From Spirochaetota bacterium (lineage in GTDB: Bacteria; Spirochaetota; Spirochaetia; Treponematales; Treponemataceae), in assembly GCA_029571425.1 (NCBI GenBank), contig JAKPSR010000166.1, positions 1-10,408 of the forward strand: 10,408 nt of DNA. Direction: 5' to 3'. The notes beneath the pieces are model-generated. The model ran no database searches, had not been told where the DNA came from, and worked only from the letters and a program-made list of their open reading frames with translations. This document shows, one piece after another, positions 7,505 to 10,408 of this stretch. Both the position numbers and the translations under genes were made by a program. Every line of letters starts with the position of its first letter. The first letter of the stretch is position 1.

Positions 7505-7542
7505 CGCCCCGGACCTTCGCGCGCCCGGGAAAGGACGCCGCC

Positions 7543-8223
7543 ATGCGCACCGCCGTAGCCGCCACCACGCTCACCCTCGCTTTCGTTACCGCCCTTTCCT
7601 CCTGCTCGCCGAGTATTCGGCTATCCGTCGCCGCCAGGCCGCCTGACGCGATACGCTTTTCAAGCGAGCTCGGGCCGGCCGCCAGCGCCCTTGCCCGCCG
7701 TTTCGGAGGGGATGCGCCGCTCTTCCGCGTCGAGGAAACGGCGATATCCCTCCAAAACGCAGGTCTCGTCCCCGAAAAGGTCGAGACCCCAACCCCAACC
7801 GCCCTCCGCGTCTCCGCCACCCTTCCCGCGCTCGACGGGCTTCTCGGCGCGATAACGGTCAACCGCCAGAACAGGACCCTTACGGCCCAGATTACCCGCG
7901 AAAGCCTTGCGCGAGCCCTCGAGCTCGCCCCGGACGGAAGCGCGGACTTCCTTGAACTCCTTATGGCCCCGGCAATTACCGGCGAACAAATCTCCGTCGC
8001 CGAGTACGAGCAGACCATCGCCTCCGCCTACGGGAAATCGGTCGCGGACGAGCTACGGGCATCAACGTGCACGGTGACCGTCGATTGCCCCGATCCCTGC
8101 GCGCGGGCGACGATTAGTCCCGTCGGCGAAGGCAAGATTCAGGGGACTGCGGCGGTCTTTCGCGTCCCCCTTTCCGCCCTGTTGGTACTTGATCGCCCGA
8201 TCGAGATACGAGTGGCCTGGTAG
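7543..8223 (+). CDS. Putative lipoprotein of unknown function
   Basis: I do not recognise this 226-residue protein. It begins with a hydrophobic signal peptide ending in a lipobox-like ALSSC (Cys21), so it is probably lipid-anchored after export. The short, loose lipobox would suit a spirochaete. The mature part is soluble-looking, with no further membrane segment. It contains three closely spaced cysteines near the C terminus (176, 182 and 186, in TCTVTVDCPDPCA) that could form disulfides or bind metal. It ends in a hydrophobic beta-like stretch (FRVPLSALLVLDRP). The ribosome binding site GGAAAGGA (7528-7535) stands seven bases before the ATG. It lies 38 bases after the NlpC/P60 gene and may share its transcript, suggesting an envelope role. 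That is inference from position only. Confidence 0.72.
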   Translation: MRTAVAATTLTLAFVTALSSCSPSIRLSVAARPPDAIRFSSELGPAASALARRFGGDAPLFRVEETAISLQNAGLVPEKVETPTPTALRVSATLPALDGLLGAITVNRQNRTLTAQITRESLARALELAPDGSADFLELLMAPAITGEQISVAEYEQTIASAYGKSVADELRASTCTVTVDCPDPCARATISPVGEGKIQGTAAVFRVPLSALLVLDRPIEIRVAW

Positions 8224-8255
8224 CGATTTCTTCTAATACAAGACACCCCGGTGGA

Positions 8256-8284
8256 TTGCAAAAAAACCCGTTAATTAGTACAAT
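8256..8284 (+). promoter_or_regulatory. Sigma-70-type promoter of the hydrogenase operon
   Basis: TTGCAA (8256-8261, four of six matches) is followed by 17 bases and TACAAT (8279-8284, five of six matches). The expected +1 is near 8291, giving a leader of about 46 bases before the ATG at 8337. Unlike the other promoters in the window it does not predict a leaderless mRNA. The region is AT-rich against the GC-rich surroundings. Confidence 0.6.
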
Positions 8285-8298
8285 ACACCTAGTAATTA

Positions 8299-8316
8299 TC
8301 GATAAAACTTTATCGA
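8299..8316 (+). promoter_or_regulatory. 18-bp inverted repeat, candidate operator of the hydrogenase operon
   Basis: TCGATAAA-AC-TTTATCGA is a perfect inverted repeat with eight-base arms and a two-base centre. It starts about eight bases after the predicted +1 and ends about 20 bases before the start codon. Two copies of CTAGTA (8289-8294 and 8317-8322) flank it as a direct repeat. The position suits a repressor site. In RNA it could also fold as a six-base stem with a six-base loop. It does not look like the common Rex consensus (TTGTTAA-type arms), so the regulator is unknown. Confidence 0.5.
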
Positions 8317-8336
8317 CTAGTATTGGGGGTTTTTAC

Positions 8337-8810
8337 ATGGCAACAGCGTGCGAGTTCTCCAAGGAACTCAATACGTTCATCGACGAATGGCAGGCGAAAC
8401 CCGGCAACCTGATCATGATCCTTCACCGGGTCCAGGAGGAGCAGGGCTTCATCTCCCGCGAAGCGGCCACCGAGGTCGCGAACCGCACGGGCACCCCGTT
8501 GGCCCGCGTGTACGGGACGATGTCGTTCTACCATTTCTTCAAGACCGTCAAGCCGGGCAAGAACAAGATCAGCGTCTGCCTCGGGACGGCCTGCTACCTT
8601 AAGGGCGGCCAGGACTTGATCGACGAGGCGAAGGGGCTGCTCGGGCTCGGAGCCGGCGAGATCACCACCTCGGACGGGCTTTTCTCCGTCGAGCCGGTTC
8701 GCTGCATCGGCTGCTGCGGCCTCGCGCCGGTACTCTCCGTCAACGGCGACGTGTACGGGAAGCTGACGCGCGACCAAATCGACGGGATCATCGCGAAGTA
8801 CAAGGACTAG
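8337..8810 (+). CDS. hndA: NAD(P)-linked [FeFe]-hydrogenase, NuoE-like [2Fe-2S] subunit (HndA/HydC type)
   Basis: This 157-residue cytoplasmic protein has the NuoE / 24-kDa layout. An N-terminal helical part (about 8-70: LIMILHRVQEEQGFIS, VYGTMSFYHFF) precedes a thioredoxin-like [2Fe-2S] domain. The four cluster ligands are in the family spacing: Cys81 and Cys86 (SVCLGTACYLKGG), then Cys123 and Cys127 (VRCIGCCGLAP). In hydrogenases of this type the subunit passes electrons between the flavin subunit and the rest of the complex. The start at 8337 (MATACEFSKEL) follows a G-rich ribosome binding site (GGGGG, 8325-8329) and gives the normal family length. The in-frame ATG at 8256 would lie in the promoter. 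It is the first gene of the operon; an ATPase gene follows after 10 bases. Confidence 0.92.
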   Translation: MATACEFSKELNTFIDEWQAKPGNLIMILHRVQEEQGFISREAATEVANRTGTPLARVYGTMSFYHFFKTVKPGKNKISVCLGTACYLKGGQDLIDEAKGLLGLGAGEITTSDGLFSVEPVRCIGCCGLAPVLSVNGDVYGKLTRDQIDGIIAKYKD

Positions 8811-8820
8811 CGGCCGCGCG

Positions 8821-9384
8821 ATGCACTACACCCTGTGCGACCTTCTGAGCGACCTGACGCAGAACGCGATCGAGGCCGGCTCGACCAAGATCAGGGTGGA
8901 CTTGCGGGAATCCGACGGCGAATTCGCCGCGGTCATCGCCGACGACGGCAGGGGGATGTCCCCCGAGGTCCTTAAGCGGGCGACCGATCCCTTCTGGTCG
9001 GACGGGGTTAAGCACCCTGGCCGAAAGGTGGGCCTCGGCATTCCCTTCCTAATACAAACCGCCGAGTCAACCGGCGGCGATTGGAAGATCGAGTCGAGCG
9101 ACGGCTCGGACGGTTCCCCCCGGGGAACGACGGTCAGCTGCCGCTTCGATCTCGCGAACATCGACACGCCGCCCGTTGGCGACGTGGCCGGATATCTCCG
9201 GCAGGCGCTGACCTTCGACGGATCCTACGAGATGACCGTGACGCGGGAAACCCCGCGCGGGTCGTTCGAGGTCCGAAGGTCCGAGCTGCTGGACGCCTTA
9301 GGGCTCGCGGAGGAAGGGTCGTTTACCGACGCCGCCTCGCTCAGCCTGCTGGGGCAGTACCTTGAAAGTTTATTGGAGGAATAA
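8821..9384 (+). CDS. Stand-alone GHKL (histidine-kinase-like) ATPase in the hydrogenase operon
   Basis: This 187-residue protein is essentially one GHKL ATP-binding domain plus a C-terminal tail of about 70 residues. The N box is DLTQNAIEAG (Asn15), G1 is DDGRGM and G2 is GLGIPF, followed by GTTVSCRF. There is no phosphoacceptor histidine domain, no sensor and no membrane segment, so calling it a sensor kinase would mislead. It could be a Ser/Thr kinase of the anti-sigma type, a nucleotide sensor or an assembly ATPase. It begins 10 bases after the NuoE-like gene with no clear Shine-Dalgarno sequence, so coupled translation is likely. It ends one base before the HndB gene. From general knowledge, an ATPase-like gene at this place is found in other bacterial hydrogenase operons of this type. 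I am fairly sure of the fold, not of the role. Confidence 0.85.
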   Translation: MHYTLCDLLSDLTQNAIEAGSTKIRVDLRESDGEFAAVIADDGRGMSPEVLKRATDPFWSDGVKHPGRKVGLGIPFLIQTAESTGGDWKIESSDGSDGSPRGTTVSCRFDLANIDTPPVGDVAGYLRQALTFDGSYEMTVTRETPRGSFEVRRSELLDALGLAEEGSFTDAASLSLLGQYLESLLEE

Positions 9385-9385
9385 G

Positions 9386-9781
9386 ATGGCGAAGATGACC
9401 CTGGAGGACCTGAGGAAGCTCCGCGACGCGACCCAGGCGCAGATCAAGAAGCGCGACACCGAGGGCAAGCACATGCAGGTGATAGTCGGCATGGGCACCT
9501 GCGGGATCGCCGCCGGCGCGAAGGCCACCCTCGACGCCTTCATCAAGGAACTCGACGAGAAGGGGATGAGCGGCGACGTCATCATCCGCCAAACCGGCTG
9601 CATGGGCCTTTGCAACAACGAGCCCACCGTCGAAGTCGTCGTGCCCGGCATGCCCAACATCATCTACGGCGGGGTCAACCCGGCCGTCGCGAAGGGCATC
9701 GTCGAGAAGCACCTCATCAAGAAAGAGCTCCTGAACGAGCGCATCCTCGACCGCCCCGCGGCCGACATTCTGAAGAAATAA
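9386..9781 (+). CDS. hndB: HndB-like [2Fe-2S] ferredoxin-fold hydrogenase subunit
   Basis: This 131-residue protein has an N-terminal Lys-rich helix (LEDLRKLRDATQAQIKKR) and a thioredoxin-like ferredoxin domain. Cluster-region cysteines are Cys39 (VGMGTCGIAAGA) and Cys72 and Cys76 (RQTGCMGLCNNEP). The family pattern for a full [2Fe-2S] site is C-x4-C plus C-x3-C. Here the position five after Cys39 is Gly44, so only three of four ligands are seen. As I recall, the GTCGIAAGA form is common in HndB/HydD-type subunits, so this is probably a family trait. The start at 9386 is set by a strong GGAGGA (9375-9380) with normal spacing; the in-frame ATG at 9362 lies within the previous gene. It lies one base after the ATPase gene and 12 bases before the NuoF-like gene. 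Confidence 0.88.
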   Translation: MAKMTLEDLRKLRDATQAQIKKRDTEGKHMQVIVGMGTCGIAAGAKATLDAFIKELDEKGMSGDVIIRQTGCMGLCNNEPTVEVVVPGMPNIIYGGVNPAVAKGIVEKHLIKKELLNERILDRPAADILKK

Positions 9782-9793
9782 GGAGAGCGGAGT

Positions 9794-10408
9794 ATGGCCT
9801 ACACCCACTACATACTCGTCTGCGGAGGCACCGGATGCGAGTCCAGCAGCGCCGACGCGATTTACAACAACCTCATCACGGAGGCTAAGGCCGCCGGCGT
9901 CGTCGACAAGGTCCAAATCGTCAAGACCGGCTGTTTCGGCTTTTGCGAGAAGGGCCCGATCGTCAAGGTCCTTCCCGAGGACTCCTTCTACGTCGAGGTA
10001 AAGCCCGCCGACGCGAAAGAGATCATCAACGAGCAGATCGTCAAGGGCCGCGAGGTTCCCCGCCTCCTCTACAACAAGGAGCGCAAGTCCACGGAGACCG
10101 TCGAGGAGATCAAGTTCTACCAGAAGCAGCTCCGCATCGTCCTCAGGAACTGCGGCGTCATCAACCCGGAAGACCTCTCCGAGTACGTCGCCCGCGACGG
10201 CTACCTCGCCCTCGAGAAGGCGCTCTTCAAGATGACCCCTCAAGAGATCGTGGACGAGATCAAGGCCTCCGGCCTCCGCGGCCGCGGCGGCGCGGGGTTC
10301 CCCACGGGCATGAAGTGGGAAGCGGGCCTTAAGGCCGCCGGCGACGTGAAGTACGTCGTCTGCAACGCCGACGAGGGCGACCCCGGAGCCTACATGGACC
10401 GCTCGACG
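9794..10408 (+). CDS. hndC: NAD(P)-linked [FeFe]-hydrogenase, NuoF-like FMN/NAD(H) subunit (HndC/HydB type), partial
   Basis: The first 205 residues are in the window and the frame runs off its end. The N-terminal thioredoxin-like [2Fe-2S] domain has Cys10 and Cys15 (LVCGGTGCESS) and Cys47 and Cys51 (KTGCFGFCEKGP), a complete ligand set. A linker (about 85-145) leads into the NuoF core, with the NADH-binding glycine loop GLRGRGGAGFPTG (160-172) and the FMN-site segment CNADEGDPGAYMDR (190-203). The extra N-terminal ferredoxin-like domain is what separates HndC/HydB from plain NuoF. This subunit is where NAD(P)H exchanges electrons with the complex. The full protein should be about 600 residues with C-terminal cluster motifs, not visible here. 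AGGAG (9781-9785) eight bases upstream sets the start. The catalytic [FeFe] subunit gene is expected next. Confidence 0.93.
   Translation, partial: MAYTHYILVCGGTGCESSSADAIYNNLITEAKAAGVVDKVQIVKTGCFGFCEKGPIVKVLPEDSFYVEVKPADAKEIINEQIVKGREVPRLLYNKERKSTETVEEIKFYQKQLRIVLRNCGVINPEDLSEYVARDGYLALEKALFKMTPQEIVDEIKASGLRGRGGAGFPTGMKWEAGLKAAGDVKYVVCNADEGDPGAYMDRST

Noticed and set aside
8242..8268. Small hairpin CACC/GGTG followed by an A-tract after the lipoprotein gene, as a terminator
   Set aside because: The stem is four pairs with a two-base loop and is followed by A rather than T on the plus strand. The A-tract is better explained as part of the hydrogenase promoter.
8299..8316. Rex-type redox operator
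   Set aside because: The inverted repeat arms (TCGATAAA) do not match the TTGTTAA or TTGTGAA arms usual for Rex sites, so I list it as an operator of unknown regulator.
9341..10243. Minus-strand open frame of 300 codons antisense to hndB and hndC
   Set aside because: It spans two unambiguous hydrogenase genes and their junction, and its Leu/Asp/Val-rich product is typical of antisense reading of GC-rich genes.
1..10408. CRISPR arrays, tRNA or rRNA genes, insertion sequences, attachment sites
   Set aside because: I saw no spaced direct repeats, cloverleaf-like segments with conserved T-loop bases, transposase-like proteins or terminal inverted repeats. Reading by eye could miss a divergent small RNA.

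Overview
The window is a GC-rich stretch of a bacterial chromosome, densely coding, with 11 genes (two of them cut by the window edges). It fits a fermentative, motile anaerobe with an outer membrane, most likely a spirochaete of the Treponema/Spirochaeta kind. That placement is inference. It rests on a trimeric-type NAD(P)-linked [FeFe]-hydrogenase operon, a chemoreceptor with a cytoplasmic sugar-binding-protein-like sensor, a short lipobox, and an NlpC/P60 enzyme with a beta-rich tail. There is no 16S or other marker gene here, and some Firmicutes share the hydrogenase layout.

Layout. (1) 1-1736, minus: N-terminal 578 residues of a methyl-accepting chemotaxis-type protein. Its periplasmic-binding-protein (PBP) fold lies on the cytoplasmic side and appears circularly permuted. 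(2) 1816-2631, plus: a Cof-type HAD phosphatase, divergent from the receptor. (3) 2687-4736, plus: a three-gene operon of a CBS-CBS-GHKL ATPase fusion (broken by a one-base frameshift near 3173-3176), a DRTGG-domain protein and a PHP-domain metal-dependent phosphoesterase. (4) 4738-6465, minus: an AMP-forming acyl-CoA synthetase, tail-to-tail with the PHP gene with one base between the stop codons. (5) 6533-8223, plus: a secreted NlpC/P60 hydrolase and a putative lipoprotein. (6) 8337-10408 and beyond, plus: a hydrogenase operon made of a NuoE-like [2Fe-2S] subunit, a stand-alone GHKL ATPase, an HndB-like ferredoxin-fold subunit and the start of the NuoF-like FMN/NAD(H) subunit. The catalytic [FeFe] subunit is expected just downstream, outside the window.

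How the parts relate. The hydrogenase subunits couple NAD(P)H to H2 through flavin and iron-sulfur clusters. CBS, GHKL ATPase, DRTGG and PHP genes recur near such hydrogenases in other anaerobes. Their presence here, together with a second GHKL ATPase inside the hydrogenase operon, suggests a nucleotide-sensing accessory or regulatory module. The synthetase, NlpC/P60 and lipoprotein genes separate the two halves and have no evident link to them.

Regulation. Four genes (the receptor, HAD, CBS and NlpC/P60 genes) have a -10-like hexamer ending exactly six bases before the start codon, which predicts leaderless mRNAs. The hydrogenase operon differs: it has a promoter with 17-base spacing, a predicted leader of about 46 bases carrying an 18-bp inverted repeat (candidate operator), and a G-rich ribosome binding site. 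No tRNA, rRNA, CRISPR array, insertion sequence or convincing intrinsic terminator was seen. No gene-free stretch exceeds about 115 bases.
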